DNA of 64,000 nucleotides from contig NC_013084.1 in the NCBI RefSeq assembly GCF_000142805.1, forward strand, positions 1 through 64,000. The letters are read 5' to 3'. Source of the stretch: Lachancea thermotolerans CBS 6340 (lineage: Eukaryota > Ascomycota > Saccharomycetes > Saccharomycetales > Saccharomycetaceae). Below the pieces are notes generated by a model, which was not told the origin of the DNA, ran no database searches, and saw nothing but the letters and a program-made list of their open reading frames with translations. Shown in pieces: positions 1 to 10,866 of the stretch (position 1 is its first letter; every line of letters starts with the position of its first letter). The position numbers and the translations under genes were made by a program.

Positions 1-1980
1 GGTCTTAGGTATTGCGAAGCCTGTGTATATCGACATCGCAAGCAATAAAACTGAGCCCGGTACCATTGCCTGTGCTAATGTTTTAGTAGCTGCTCCTATG
101 CATCTGAATATGTGTGACATCACAAATGTGGCTATCAATGACATCATGAAGTAAAAAAAAAACGCACCAGCATTGGTCTTGAAGTTGCACAAGAAGTAAA
201 ACACAATGTTGAAAAAGACCGCCGTAACAAGTTTACTAGGGATTTCAGATATTATTGACGCAAGAGCGTCTGCAGATGGGTGATATAAGGAATACCTTTT
301 ATGCTTTTCAATGATTGGCCTCGACTCATACAAAGCTAAAACCTCCAGCATACAAGAAAAAGCATTAAAAAGAACCGCAAAGAATAATGCGGCTGCCCGC
401 GAATATAATCCAGCCGTATTATCATGTTTTAATACTTTGTAAAACATAGAGCCTAAAAGCAAGGACATGCTACTGTTTCCTAAGACCAAAAACAGCGTGA
501 GCCCAATACTGTTGCGAATTCTTTGAAAGTTTCTAACCAGCAAGTACTTAACCTGCAGCCAGTAGCTCACTATAAAAGGAGATGATGCACGAGCACGATA
601 AGACTGCCTAGCAACATGTCCCTTGTGAAGACCAGTATTCTGTCCAGAGTTATCTTGATTTTGATGTTCTTCAATTCTACCCAATAGTTGCCGGTAATTT
701 TCAGAGTTCTTCCAGTACTTCTCCATTTCTTCAGCTGTTGAAGGCACGAATTTTTTGTTTTCATTGGCAATTCTTTCTCCAGGACTTGTCACTGCGGTGA
801 TAAAATCTGCGGTAGCTTGCCTTTCGGGACAAATGTAGCCTAGCTCTTCAAAATATTGCTTCGCTTCATTTGCAGATCCAAAGTAAATTTGGCGTCCTTC
901 GTACAGCACACAAACCTTGTCAAACAGATCGTAAGTTTCTTGCGAGCATTGGTATATGGCAACTGCTGAAGAAGACTTCATCATCCTTGCACTCGCACGA
1001 AGAGCTTTCACAAACTCCATTGCAGTTGCAGAATCCAGACCCCTAGTAGCGTTGTCCCAGCATTGCAACTTGGATCCACAGATAGAAACTTCAGCTATTG
1101 ATACTCTCTTACGTTCTCCGCCCGAAACACCTCTTACGAGTTCATTTCCGACTTTCGTGTTTCTAGTGTGTAGCAGTCCGTAGGTGGCCATGGCCACTTC
1201 GGTAAGGTGCTTTGCAAAAGCCACGCGGCTTACTCCAGGAATACGATTGGAAGGTGTTGAGAGTAAAGCAATGGTGTTTAATGTTTCAAACACAGTCAAG
1301 TGTGGAAAATGCACGTCTGCCTCGGCATTGTACACGACCTCTCCTCTGTAGTGTTTTTTAATTTCTTCAGGCGACATACCATCATACTCGATTACAGAGT
1401 TTGAGTCAAGATGAAAACCATGAGTGTTAGACGAAATAGATTTCAAAAGTGTTGTGCATCCAGAACCAGGGCGGCCCAAGACAACTAAAAGCTCACCAGG
1501 TTCGATAAGCCCGTCCATAGGCTTAAGAATATCGATAGTATTATCCTCATTTGCCTTATGACACTTTCTGTAGACGAATTCACACAGTTTCTTCGGAATA
1601 TTGGCCACTGTGGATTGATACGTAACATCTCCCGAACTGCCAAAAGCACGCAGGCTTCTCCATAAACAACCAAGAGTATAGGGCTTGTAATGCTCAGGAG
1701 CGTTCCGGATGAGTTTGCTAAGATTCCGAACCCATTCTGTTGACGAGAACTCATCGGAGTTGGGATCTAATTTTGGGGTGTATTCATGAGACTCACAGTT
1801 TGTAAAGACTGGGTTGATCGGGGACTTCGAATTCAAAGATGAAGTATCGCCCCCTGTCATCGGATACGTTATACTCGAAGCATTTGTAAATGCACGACGA
1901 GCCAGATCACGAATGTCGTTTTCGACGCTACTATCACGCCCATTGTGACCTTTCTCAGAGGTGGTAGAAGTCGTGCACAT
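1..1980 (-). CDS. PDR5: PDR5-type ABC drug-efflux transporter, N-terminal 660 residues (runs off the left edge)
   Basis: Full-size plasma-membrane ABC-G transporter of the yeast pleiotropic drug resistance group, which pumps hydrophobic drugs and lipids out using ATP. The minus-strand frame is open without a stop from the ATG at 1978-1980 to base 1. Visible parts are an N-terminal extension with a conserved block leading to a first nucleotide-binding domain, then the first membrane domain from about residue 475. The Walker A is GRPGSGCTT (about 168-176), with Cys where the usual Lys stands; the signature is VSGGERK (about 284) and the Walker B/D-loop region reads NATRGLDSAT. A degenerate first site is the known PDR pattern. 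The frame reaches FAIPK, about 45% of a roughly 1500-residue family member, so the second half lies outside the window. PDR5, PDR10 and PDR15 are paralogues within duplicated yeasts; which one matters little in a pre-duplication genome. SNQ2/PDR18 is a less good match. Confidence 0.92.
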   Translation of the reverse strand, partial: MCTTSTTSEKGHNGRDSSVENDIRDLARRAFTNASSITYPMTGGDTSSLNSKSPINPVFTNCESHEYTPKLDPNSDEFSSTEWVRNLSKLIRNAPEHYKPYTLGCLWRSLRAFGSSGDVTYQSTVANIPKKLCEFVYRKCHKANEDNTIDILKPMDGLIEPGELLVVLGRPGSGCTTLLKSISSNTHGFHLDSNSVIEYDGMSPEEIKKHYRGEVVYNAEADVHFPHLTVFETLNTIALLSTPSNRIPGVSRVAFAKHLTEVAMATYGLLHTRNTKVGNELVRGVSGGERKRVSIAEVSICGSKLQCWDNATRGLDSATAMEFVKALRASARMMKSSSAVAIYQCSQETYDLFDKVCVLYEGRQIYFGSANEAKQYFEELGYICPERQATADFITAVTSPGERIANENKKFVPSTAEEMEKYWKNSENYRQLLGRIEEHQNQDNSGQNTGLHKGHVARQSYRARASSPFIVSYWLQVKYLLVRNFQRIRNSIGLTLFLVLGNSSMSLLLGSMFYKVLKHDNTAGLYSRAAALFFAVLFNAFSCMLEVLALYESRPIIEKHKRYSLYHPSADALASIISEIPSKLVTAVFFNIVFYFLCNFKTNAGAFFFYFMMSLIATFVMSHIFRCIGAATKTLAQAMVPGSVLLLAMSIYTGFAIPKT

Positions 1981-2156
1981 CTGGCTTTTTCAAATCACTA
2001 CTATTGGATTAAAATACTGCTTCACCTAGTTTAAGCCCCTAGGACTCAAGCTCTTCAAAATCGAGAGCTTGAAGTTCTCCTTCGATATCGGCTCTTTACC
2101 GATCAAAAGTTAGAATAGGCTGTCCAGGCTCAACTTGTAAGTATTCGACCTTAAGA

Positions 2157-2162
2157 TATATA
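2157..2162 (-). promoter_or_regulatory. Possible TATA box of the PDR5-type gene
   Basis: TATATA about 177 bp upstream of the ATG of the ABC transporter, a usual yeast spacing. A run of 12 T lies further up at 2373-2384. I looked for the Pdr1/Pdr3 element TCCGYGGR in 1981-3986 and did not find a canonical copy. Confidence 0.45.
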
Positions 2163-3708
2163 TTTGTTCCATTGCTCTTGTACACATTTATATTTACAAA
2201 TTAGTTCTTTCGAACACAGAAGGGCATTCGCCCCTAGAAAACGGAAGCATCACGGAAACGTTCCGCATCATTTCTTCCTTTTGAAACCAACTCCGAAATC
2301 AACCTTGGTCGATGGAAACAGAGTTAATGGTTAGAAGGATGACACAAGGGATCAGCTGGCTTTGTAAGCGTGTTTTTTTTTTTTGTTTTTGTTTCGGAGA
2401 CGGATCATTGCAGGCAGATTAATTTTCCGTTTACTGGGGGGGAAATTGTGAAGGGTACGGAAAGACCTTCAACTAAAAAAAATATTTCACATTTTTTTAC
2501 GAGTACCGGCAACGATTTAATTTTGCCCCCATACCATACGCCGAAAAAGGGCGTTTCGTGATTTCTCTAGGAAATTTTATCACAAAATTGTTCCAGGCAA
2601 TAACACAAAGCCCCTTAAATTAATGATCAAAGTTATGTGTTCAATCTGAACATTTCAAGATCCGGAAAATAGCCTCTTAACCTATTATTTCTATTAATAT
2701 TACTTGACTTGCCATTGAGTTTTGAAATCTTGATTTACTTGCTACTGAGGTGAGTCTAAATCGTTGGTTGAAGGATTCCAGGCTCCTTGGTTAGATTTTC
2801 CGTATTCAAACTTAGTATCCTTATTGGTGGATAATGGCAGTAAATTTATTACTTTCTGTTTAGTTCAAGAATAACTATCCTGTTCTTTGTTCAAACCATT
2901 GGAATTAAATACTAAAATCTAAGACTTGACTTATATTCGTTTGTGAGATAAAGCCCGCGCCTGTCGCGTGACTACAATCGTGTCGCGAATCATCTTTGTC
3001 ATGAACTCATTATGGTCAGATCACGCTCTCTAACGTTAACTGCTGGTCTCCCTTGGAACGTGGTCAGGTTCTTGCTAAGGTCTTGAGCTGTCAAGTACCA
3101 TACCGCTATGAACCAAGGTGCCATTCTGCAACTTGGCAGTAATACATACCAACAATTCGACAACAATCGAACACTTTACAGACTTCGTCTGCCGTTTTCA
3201 CATAATTTGCTACTCAATAACGTCTCTTACTCAAAACTTTAATTTGGAGCTTTCACAAAGCTTCCTTTTTTTATACCGAAGTGCACTATTTGAACACGTC
3301 AACGACATTCAAAGCTATGGATTTTAATTTCTTATAATTAAGTGTATTTTGAAGGAGAAGGGTTCTGGACTTCAGCAGGGCTTAAAATTGTCGGCTTTGT
3401 GACTGGATCAGTGATGCGTGATAGTGCCAAGTTGCATAATGACACATTGATATGATATGGCATAAGAACAAATCGCAAATACAGCGTATGTTCAACCAAA
3501 AATCATGGGAAGATCTACAATCAACCTTTCATAGTCCAGATCGGACGATGGTGGCTAAGGTATGAAGGAAAGTGGTACCCTTAGCACTGTCCTTATTTCA
3601 TTGCAAGTCTAAGCCACGTCTTAATATACCTTATAAGACCTGAAGTTTTGGTTAAGGACAGGATTAACATTGGACTTAGAGAGAGCACGGGAAGATATAT
3701 AGTACCAC

Positions 3709-3800
3709 CATCCACGAAATAGTTTGCTAATCTTAATATGGAAAACCTAGTTCACGAATTTGAGAACCTTTCGGCCAAGGGCCCAGATTCGCCGCAATAA
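3709..3800 (+). repeat. Dispersed diverged repeat, copy 1
   Basis: The stretch from 3741 (GAAAACCTAG...) to 3800 matches 16721-16779 at about 45 of 60 positions by eye, with weaker similarity for about 30 bp before it. The nature is unknown; it could be a relic of a dispersed element or of a duplicated flank. Copy 1 keeps an open frame for 19 codons (ENLVHEF...) ending in TAA, but there is a stop just upstream, so it is not an intact gene. Confidence 0.45.
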
Positions 3801-3986
3801 ATTATACCGATTCAAATTGCATACCTTTATATGCGCGGTCTAACACTTACTTCGTCATTATCTTGTTTTCTGCAAATCTAGCCTAATAACGCCCTTAGAT
3901 AAGTACTTCCTTCAATGAGCTAAAGATGAAAACCGATTGAGCTTAATACTCCTGGATAATAACACCTCATCTAAAAATGGCCCTTT

Positions 3987-5309
3987 CTAATATATCCTTC
4001 CCTCCTTCATCACAAAAACCAAATTTGTCTCTGGCTCATCCATAATGCTCACATCTTCAAGTGGATTAGATTTCATCATCAACAAATCAGCAATAAATCC
4101 AGGCTTCACCTGGCCGAGCTTGTTGCCCAAACCATTCATCTCTGCTGGAGTCACGGTTGCAGATAAAAGGACATCACGAGCACTCTGAACTTTCCCTCTT
4201 ATGAAAAACTCTTGTGTCTGGTATCCGCCTAAGGGGCCTAGTAGATCAGAGCCAAAGCAGATCTTTACCCCCTTTTCTTGAGCAATTTTTATTGCGTCGA
4301 TTCCTTGACCGAGAACCTCTGCGTTTTTCTTACGGTTTACCGGGCCCAGGAATGTTCCGAATTGGTCTGACGCCATGATCTTATATGTGACTAAGGTTGG
4401 AGTCAAGTAGCACCCTAGCTCGGCCATGAGCTCGGCAGTCTCTTCGTCTAGAAGGTTTCCATGCTCAACACCCTTGACTCCAAGTTTGATACAGTTCTGA
4501 ATCGCTTCAGGCGTGTAAACATGCGCAGTGACATAAGTGTGGTAAGTTTTGGCCACATCAACCAAAGCTTTAATTTCGTCGTGACAAAACTGAAGGTTTG
4601 TAATTTTATCAGTAGGAGATGCCACACCTCCGCTGCCCATCATTTTGATAAAGTCAGCGCCTCTGCGGAACTCCTCTCTAGCAGCTGTGTAGCACCCATC
4701 GACACCGTCGGCAACGACACCAACCGTCCCTGTATGACAGGAGCAGCTATCAAACGCGCTTGCTGGTAGGCTCCCAGGACGCAAGTCGCCATGACCGCCC
4801 GTCTGCGAGATCGCATGACCACAAGTAATTAGCCTTGGGCCGATAAGGGAACCATTTGCCACCGCAGCTTTCACAAACCCTTCAATTCCTCCACAGTCTC
4901 TTACTGTCGTAAAGCCTCTAGCCAACGATGCTTCCATTGTGAACCTTAGTCTTAACACGGCAACACTTTCGGGCATCATTGCTAGTTGAGCTAAACCCAT
5001 TTCGCCTGGCACTGCACCCATGTGGACATGATTGTCAAAGAGGCCTGGCATTACATATTTTCCGGTACCTTCAATAATCTCGTAATCTTTTGAGGTTTCT
5101 GATTTAGGTTCCCTGCCAAAGTTGACTTTAGAGATCTTGCCCTCGTTTATGAAAATATACGCTTCTGGATGAGTTTTACCTTCCACCACATCTATGAGGT
5201 TGGTGTTAGTGATGTAATAGTTTTGTAGTGGTTTTAACCGCCAAGGAGCGACTAAATCCTCCAACTTTTTGTTGTTTCTCTCGTTTACGTCAATAGTACA
5301 GGTTTTCAT
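3987..5309 (-). CDS. Metal-dependent amidohydrolase (imidazolonepropionase/prolidase-like)
   Basis: A 440-residue amidohydrolase-superfamily enzyme, probably hydrolysing a C-N bond of a cyclic amide or of an Xaa-Pro or related amide substrate; the substrate cannot be read from sequence. The TIM-barrel metal ligands are all visible: HVH at 94-96, a candidate carboxylated Lys at 222 (IKMMGSGG), His 263 (TAHVYTP), His 283 (VEHG) and Asp 355 (GSDLLGP). The small beta domain that flanks the barrel is formed by the N-terminus and the C-terminal stretch ([10 protein letters not shown]). There is no signal peptide, so it is probably cytosolic. It starts at the only plausible ATG (5307-5309), with a TATA-like sequence about 70 bp upstream. 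I know of no S. cerevisiae orthologue; relatives occur in bacteria and filamentous fungi, so a horizontally acquired or patchily retained catabolic gene is plausible. Confidence 0.88.
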   Translation of the reverse strand: MKTCTIDVNERNNKKLEDLVAPWRLKPLQNYYITNTNLIDVVEGKTHPEAYIFINEGKISKVNFGREPKSETSKDYEIIEGTGKYVMPGLFDNHVHMGAVPGEMGLAQLAMMPESVAVLRLRFTMEASLARGFTTVRDCGGIEGFVKAAVANGSLIGPRLITCGHAISQTGGHGDLRPGSLPASAFDSCSCHTGTVGVVADGVDGCYTAAREEFRRGADFIKMMGSGGVASPTDKITNLQFCHDEIKALVDVAKTYHTYVTAHVYTPEAIQNCIKLGVKGVEHGNLLDEETAELMAELGCYLTPTLVTYKIMASDQFGTFLGPVNRKKNAEVLGQGIDAIKIAQEKGVKICFGSDLLGPLGGYQTQEFFIRGKVQSARDVLLSATVTPAEMNGLGNKLGQVKPGFIADLLMMKSNPLEDVSIMDEPETNLVFVMKEGRIY

Positions 5310-6701
5310 TTTTAACTTTGGCTTTTGGGGTCGCTATTTTTATTCTATAAGGATATAACCACGGCTTTAGATACTGTTTATATAAATTTGGATCATGGTA
5401 ACTAGAGCCCTACTACGCTAGACCTTTTCAATCTCTTCCAGGTCTCCCTTATTTGGCCTTTGCAATTGCAATTTTGCGTCACTCGAAAGCTGTGTTTCGT
5501 GGTAAATAAATGACAGCGGAAAAGCCAGAAAAAATTATCACGGAAGCTACGGAAGTAACAGAAACTGCGGGAGCGCTCAAAACAATGGGAACGGAAGCGA
5601 CGGGTCCAGGGTCCATAGGAGGGCTCCGGAACAAGTGCTTGCTCCAAGTCCGAGCACAATAAATATTAGTCACGTTGATTCCGTAATATATCACCAAACA
5701 AGGCTTTGCTCAACACGGTATTATACGGCTGAAGCCCTAAATTTTGTGGCAGTTTTGTAAAAGCAAAAACTGCCAAACTTCTTCACTTTGCCAAAGCCGG
5801 CCAGCTTTCCAATGTTTGTCATATAACAGACACCAATTATACTACGAGTTACTCATTGGGTTCAGGTTTACCAGGGATATGGTTGGTATATATGGAAGTA
5901 ATAGCATGAAAGGGCTTCATCTTTTAACCTGTACAAGGCAGAGACTGGGTTTCATTACGCGCTAATTGGAAGCTAGATGATCAGGTGCAGCGCCTTTAAT
6001 TGCAACATAGAATTGTTTGGTCATTTTGCTTACAGGAGCTATTTTCCGATATTACTTGTGAGTAGCAAGTGTTTTTTTTTTATTGCCCCAACTCCAGAAC
6101 CATTACAGCTAATCCTTCTTTCAACTCCTTGTGAGGGAATTTGGTATTCCCAAACATCCACGATATTGTTTTTTGTAGTATCTGGAAAGTTTGGAGCTGG
6201 GATACTGTTCATCTCTTTTGAAGCCCAAATATCACTCTAATTATTTTGACTGGAAGCCTGAACTTATCTGACTTATCTGGGATAGTTGCTTCCCTTGACA
6301 GAACAAATAGATATTTTCTCACTTTCTGAAAATTTGACATTTTCAAAGGGGATGGCCATTTTTAGACGTAATACATATTAAGAATAGTTTAGCAGAGAAA
6401 CTCATACCCAAACGTCAGGATCAAATGAGGAATAAAAAAGTCAGCCGAACTTCGAGAATTATCTAACTTAAAAACCTTCTATGCAGGCTTTTGAAACCCC
6501 TAATAAACTCATGGCATTAGAAAATGGCATAATATCCGCTTGTAATCCCAACTATAGTGAATCTCGCGTTCTCATGAAGCTGGAGACAATCATTAGTTAC
6601 TGAAGAAGGTTTCACTATTGAATTATAGAAAGATAAAGAACTTTCAAAAAGTTCAGGGGTATATATCGATGCTTTTCAGCACTCAAACTGACAAACATGT
6701 T
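5310..6701. other. Intergenic, 1.4 kb
   Basis: Lies between two minus-strand genes, so it is the promoter of the amidohydrolase and the 3' flank of the secreted protein. No recognisable gene. One 50-codon ATG frame on the plus strand (5510-5662, beginning MTAEKPEKIITE, acidic and helix-like) has a coding look but no relative I know; it is listed as a finding, not as a gene. Confidence 0.55.
5378..5384 (-). promoter_or_regulatory. Possible TATA box of the amidohydrolase gene
   Basis: TATATAA on the minus strand about 70 bp upstream of the amidohydrolase ATG. Confidence 0.45.
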
Positions 6702-8039
6702 TTAGGATTTGCAGCCAGACCCTTGGCCTCCTTTGTGGCCTGAATTGTGGCCCCAGTTGTGGCGCCCTCCATGGCCGGCGTAATGACCAGAGCCATGTCC
6801 TGATCCACTCCCGGAACCAGAGCCTGAGTTCTCGTCACATCCAGAGTCACAAGAGGTGCCTGAGCTGGAGCTAGAACTAGTACTCGTGCTAGGGGTTGCG
6901 CTAGAAGTGGCAGTATTGTCGTCGCATCCTGAGTCGCATCCTGAACTCGAAGTTGGGGCTGCAGGAGAAGACGAGCTCGAACTAGAACCTGATCCATCAT
7001 CGCATCCATCATCGCATCCTGAGCTGGATGTAGCGCTAGTCACTGCGGCGGAAGTGGAGCTCGAGGTAAAACCTGTCGATGGGCTGAGGGTAGTAACAGT
7101 CGAACTGCTATAACCAGAGCTAGAGCTAGTTTGGGAGCCACAACCAGGGCCCTTACTCACAGCAGGAGTTTCAATTGAGCCCATGTGGTTCTTTGTGTAG
7201 ACGTAGGCAGTTAGTTGTTGGCTAAAGCTTGAGAATTCAACGTTGCAAACACTTGAGTAATATGTCATCTCTTCAAGAACTGCTACATCGTAGCTCAGTC
7301 TGAGACCCGAGCAGCCTGATGGAAGATTGCCGTTGAAGGCAATTGAAATCTTGTCCTCTGTCGATGAATCGGTGATTGAGGAAGAAGGAACCAGCTGTTC
7401 GTTGGAGGCCTCATCAAACGAGTTTGAGCTTTGAGTGTAGTAGAGCTTAATGCCTCCGGTCTGAAACTTGTATCCCTGCTGTTTTTCGATATTGATGGTG
7501 AAGGCGCTTTCAATAATGGCGGCAGGTACGCTCACATCAAATGAGAGAGAGTTTCCCTCTTGCTGAGTTCCACAGCTACCGCAGTAGACCTGGTCAGAAG
7601 GGAAGTCGTTGAAAGAAACGGATGACTTGTGTTCGCCTGAAGACGTCACAAAGGAGTACGTATCGGTCTTACCACTAGTAATGGAGCTTTTGTAGCCTTC
7701 TGCGAGGCTAGTAAGGAATCCCAGCTTTGCAACACCCCCATGTGGAATTTGGTTAAACTGAATCGAGTAGTTATTGCCCCCTGCAGAGTTCACAGTACCG
7801 TAGTCCCATGAAAAAGGACAAGCTGGAAAATTCCCAAAGACGTTCGAAGGGGCCGAAAACCAGCATTCACCCTTTTCTGTTGCTGAAAGAGTAAGCTCAA
7901 TGTATGCACCGAGTCCAGTTCCCCAGAACGAGGAGGAGCCATCGTCTGCGCTAAGGACGTTGACGTCTGAAATCGAAGGGCATGTTGCGCAAGCGCTCGC
8001 GATACTGGCCAAGAGTGGCAAGTGTGCTTTTCTGACCAT
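6702..8039 (-). CDS. Secreted Ser-rich cell-surface protein with CDxGCD motifs and a His/Gly tail
   Basis: A 445-residue protein I do not recognise. The start is taken at the ATG at 8037-8039 because a classic signal peptide follows it directly (MVRKAHLPLLASIASACA); the open frame extends 18 codons further but without an ATG. Residues about 25-300 form a Cys-containing beta-rich-looking domain with conserved-looking CGSC (153-156). Residues about 300-410 are a Ser/Thr-rich stalk that contains three copies of CDxGCD(D/E) at 342-348, 368-374 and 397-403. The last 35 residues alternate Gly, Ser and His (HGSGHYAGHGGRH) and end in SGCKS. There is no hydrophobic C-terminal GPI signal, so it would be soluble or wall-bound by other means. 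The acidic-Cys motifs and His tail suggest metal binding, which is inference. It is upstream of and parallel to a flocculin gene, in keeping with a cell-surface gene region. Confidence 0.75.
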   Translation of the reverse strand: MVRKAHLPLLASIASACATCPSISDVNVLSADDGSSSFWGTGLGAYIELTLSATEKGECWFSAPSNVFGNFPACPFSWDYGTVNSAGGNNYSIQFNQIPHGGVAKLGFLTSLAEGYKSSITSGKTDTYSFVTSSGEHKSSVSFNDFPSDQVYCGSCGTQQEGNSLSFDVSVPAAIIESAFTINIEKQQGYKFQTGGIKLYYTQSSNSFDEASNEQLVPSSSITDSSTEDKISIAFNGNLPSGCSGLRLSYDVAVLEEMTYYSSVCNVEFSSFSQQLTAYVYTKNHMGSIETPAVSKGPGCGSQTSSSSGYSSSTVTTLSPSTGFTSSSTSAAVTSATSSSGCDDGCDDGSGSSSSSSSPAAPTSSSGCDSGCDDNTATSSATPSTSTSSSSSSGTSCDSGCDENSGSGSGSGSGHGSGHYAGHGGRHNWGHNSGHKGGQGSGCKS

Positions 8040-10150
8040 ATTTGATTGTAAGCTGGCAGAAAGCAGAGATATTGATTTAACAGTCTCTAACAAACTTCGA
8101 TGACTATATTTCTATCAAGAAGCGCCTTTAAGTACATTTGCTGGCTCCAATGTCAAGATGCTTGAACACTAATGATGAACTGTTCAAAACATGCCATATC
8201 ACGGAGCACAGGCTATAACTTCAAACTGACTTTGTTTTACATGTTGTTTTCATTCTTGGGTTGGGGTCCAAAGTTCATGTGTGCTTTGGTCCCAGTATTG
8301 TTACTAAAAGCTTACGACCAAACGGTCCTTCATCTAACTTTGTGGCAAAATATGGCCTTCAAAACCTCTGTCATTCGTGAAAATTATCTGCTCCCAATGC
8401 TCAGTAATGTGTCTGTTACATTACCGTCGTCTGGATGTTGTGGCCGGAGTTTAACTCGTTTAAAAAAAGTGCTCTGGAACAAAAAAATATGCGCATGGAA
8501 CAAAAATGCCTCTTCGATATTAGGGGAGAGAGATCCACACAACGCCGGGTACTGCGTGTTCCAAGCTCGAGGAGGCAACAAACCTGGGGCTGTCAGCAAG
8601 TTTCATAGGGAGAATGTGCAACGCGCTTGTATAACTCAAAAGGTTTAGTCTTTTGAGGTCTATTTTTACAGCGTTTATCACTTGACGCTGACCATTCTAA
8701 CCTTTGCATGGACGCTTCTCTTTGAAAGCGGCCATTTTCTTGGCTCGAGACTGCGACTTGCGATATGATCGAAGAGCTTCAGGAAAAATACAAGTTTTGT
8801 GCAATGAAGGAGTTGGATACTTAGGCTAAATACATAAGCGAATCGCAATGGTTGCCGCAGCGAGTTTACCGCATAATAGAATTAGGCAATGCCACAGTAA
8901 GTTGCCGCTTCAGCTTATGAGGAGCCAGCTAATTCGCGCATGCGGGAGTCGTGGACGCCCCGAGTAGTACCCGTTTTGATGCACTTCATTACCGAGTTGC
9001 TCAAAAGCTAACAAGCCCTTCGCATGCTTTTTGATACAATCTGTTACAACATAGGTTAACTAGATCTCTGCATATTAGCACATAGCTCATATCTCCGTTT
9101 GCTGCCTTTATAAATTGTTACTAATGGATTGACTTTGAGCCCTTCTCGCCTTTGTCAGAAGATCGTATACTTGAGCCTTCTCAGTACACTTGATTTCTAA
9201 TACCCTCGCCTTCGTTAAACAACCGACTAGAGTCAATCATATCAGTGAAGAATACTTTAACTTTCCTCTGATGGGAAAAATTGGCCTTCTCTCAACCTTG
9301 ATCATGTAGTCGGAACAAACACATGCCGTGGTTGCTAGAACCGTGATAGTTCCTCTCGTATGCTCATCACTAGGAAATCAGTCTTAGGAATCAGGGTCGC
9401 CCTTTTCTTCCGCACGACAATCGTTTATTATATCGACCTCATTAGCTTTAACAAAGGACAAAAGTCATGGACACAAAAAACCGAGTTCCATGGTGCATAG
9501 CTTGTGGTTTCCATGGTGATATGAACGCAGGAACATAGGTGCATAGAACAAACACGAAAGCTTCGGCTAACTGAAAAATAGTCTCCAGTCTAATGAACTA
9601 AGGTGTGGATCGTGACACGAAACGTGGCATGCTCAGGTAAACATCCAATTCGCTTTCAAGATCCAACAAAAGACATTTGTTGTCGAGTAGGATGGGGGAG
9701 ATGGGAGTGAGTGTGGTGAATGAGATTTATGTCGAAAGCTTGATTAGGTTTCAATACTCTCCTCCTGCTTCAGGTGTTGAGTATGTCAACATGTCTACGC
9801 AATGGTTGAACATACACGGTACATGGTTGGTTTGTAGGGCTAGGGCATCAACGCAGGTGCTTTTAGCCAATTAAAAGAATGGCTGCGGCTGAAGTACTTT
9901 TTATATATCCTCGGCGGGCCTAATCTTGATCCAATGATTAAAGACTGATTAATCCATATCTGAGCCGTTTTTCCCAATGCAGCGCCGCGAACAATGTTGT
10001 TCTGTTTTCACGGCAGGTTTCGAATACGAAAATTCAAGTCATTGAATAGTCTACCTTGGATATAAGTTATGTATAGTCTCAATTGGTGTTCTGCGAAACA
10101 TATCCGAGTTTGCGGAAGACAGTGGGTATCTTTATAAAGTAATTGTGCCT
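8040..10150. other. Intergenic, 2.1 kb: promoter of the secreted protein and flocculin 3' flank
   Basis: No supported gene. The longest ATG frame is 158 codons on the plus strand (8172-8648); it has no recognisable domain, lies in the presumed promoter of the secreted protein, and overlaps an open antisense frame, so I treat it as chance. The rest contains only short frames. Confidence 0.5.
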
Positions 10151-10325
10151 CTAAACAAAAGCTAAAGGCAAAACAAATAAGAGGCTAAAGCCAATCCTGC
10201 TGGCAGCACCCTCATAGGTAGAGACATAAGGTGAAGCTGTCGATCCAGTCTCGCTTGAAGTAGAGGATACAGAGCTGGAGGACTGCGTCTCTGGTGTAAT
10301 CGTTGTTGTTTGAGAGAGCCTAGAA

Positions 10326-10475
10326 CTAGAGCCTGAGTTAGATCCTGAGTTAGAGCCTGAGCCTGAGCCTGAGCCAGAACCAGAACCAGAGCCTGAGCCT
10401 GAGTTAGAGTTAGATCCAGAGCCAGATCCTGTTGGAGAGCTGGCACTAGCGGAAGCACTAGAGCCGGAGCCTGAG

Positions 10476-10506
<31 letters not shown>

Positions 10507-10583
10507 CTGAGTTAGAGTTGGAGTTAGAGTTAGATCCAGAGCCAGATCCTGTTGGAGAGCTGGCACTAGCGGAAGCACTAGAG

Positions 10584-10656
<73 letters not shown>

Positions 10657-10733
10657 CTGAGTTAGAGTTAGAGTTAGAGTTAGATCCAGAGCCAGATCCT
10701 GTTGGAGAGCTGGCACTAGCGGAAGCACTAGAG

Positions 10734-10776
<43 letters not shown>

Positions 10777-10866
10777 CTGAGTTAGAGTTAGATCCAGAGC
10801 CAGATCCTGTTGGAGAGCTGGCACTAGCTGAAGCACTAGAACCTGAGCCAGAGACAGAGCCAGATC
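10326..10866 (-). repeat. Gly-Ser/Asn-Ser coding repeat of the flocculin stalk
   Basis: Four copies of a longer unit ([20 protein letters not shown] plus a variable GSGS run), each carrying a hexamer microsatellite GAGCCA/GAGCCT on the plus strand. The GS run differs in length between copies (longest near 10580-10660), as expected for slippage. It encodes the flexible stalk before the GPI signal. Confidence 0.9.

Larger units (their letters stand above)
1981..3986. other. Intergenic, 2.0 kb: PDR5 promoter and amidohydrolase 3' flank
   Basis: No convincing gene. Contents: a TATA box at 2157, a T12 tract at 2373-2384, and at 3709-3800 a sequence that recurs, diverged, at 16689-16779. Open frames here are at most about 70 codons and resemble nothing I recognise. 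Confidence 0.6.

Noticed and set aside
8172-8648. 158-codon plus-strand frame upstream of the secreted protein
   Set aside because: No recognisable domain, irregular composition with many Cys, Trp and Lys, and an overlapping antisense frame. It lies where a promoter is expected.
9330-9370. TAGTTCCTCTCGTA resembling a part of large-subunit rRNA
   Set aside because: The match is about a dozen bases and the neighbouring sequence does not follow rRNA.
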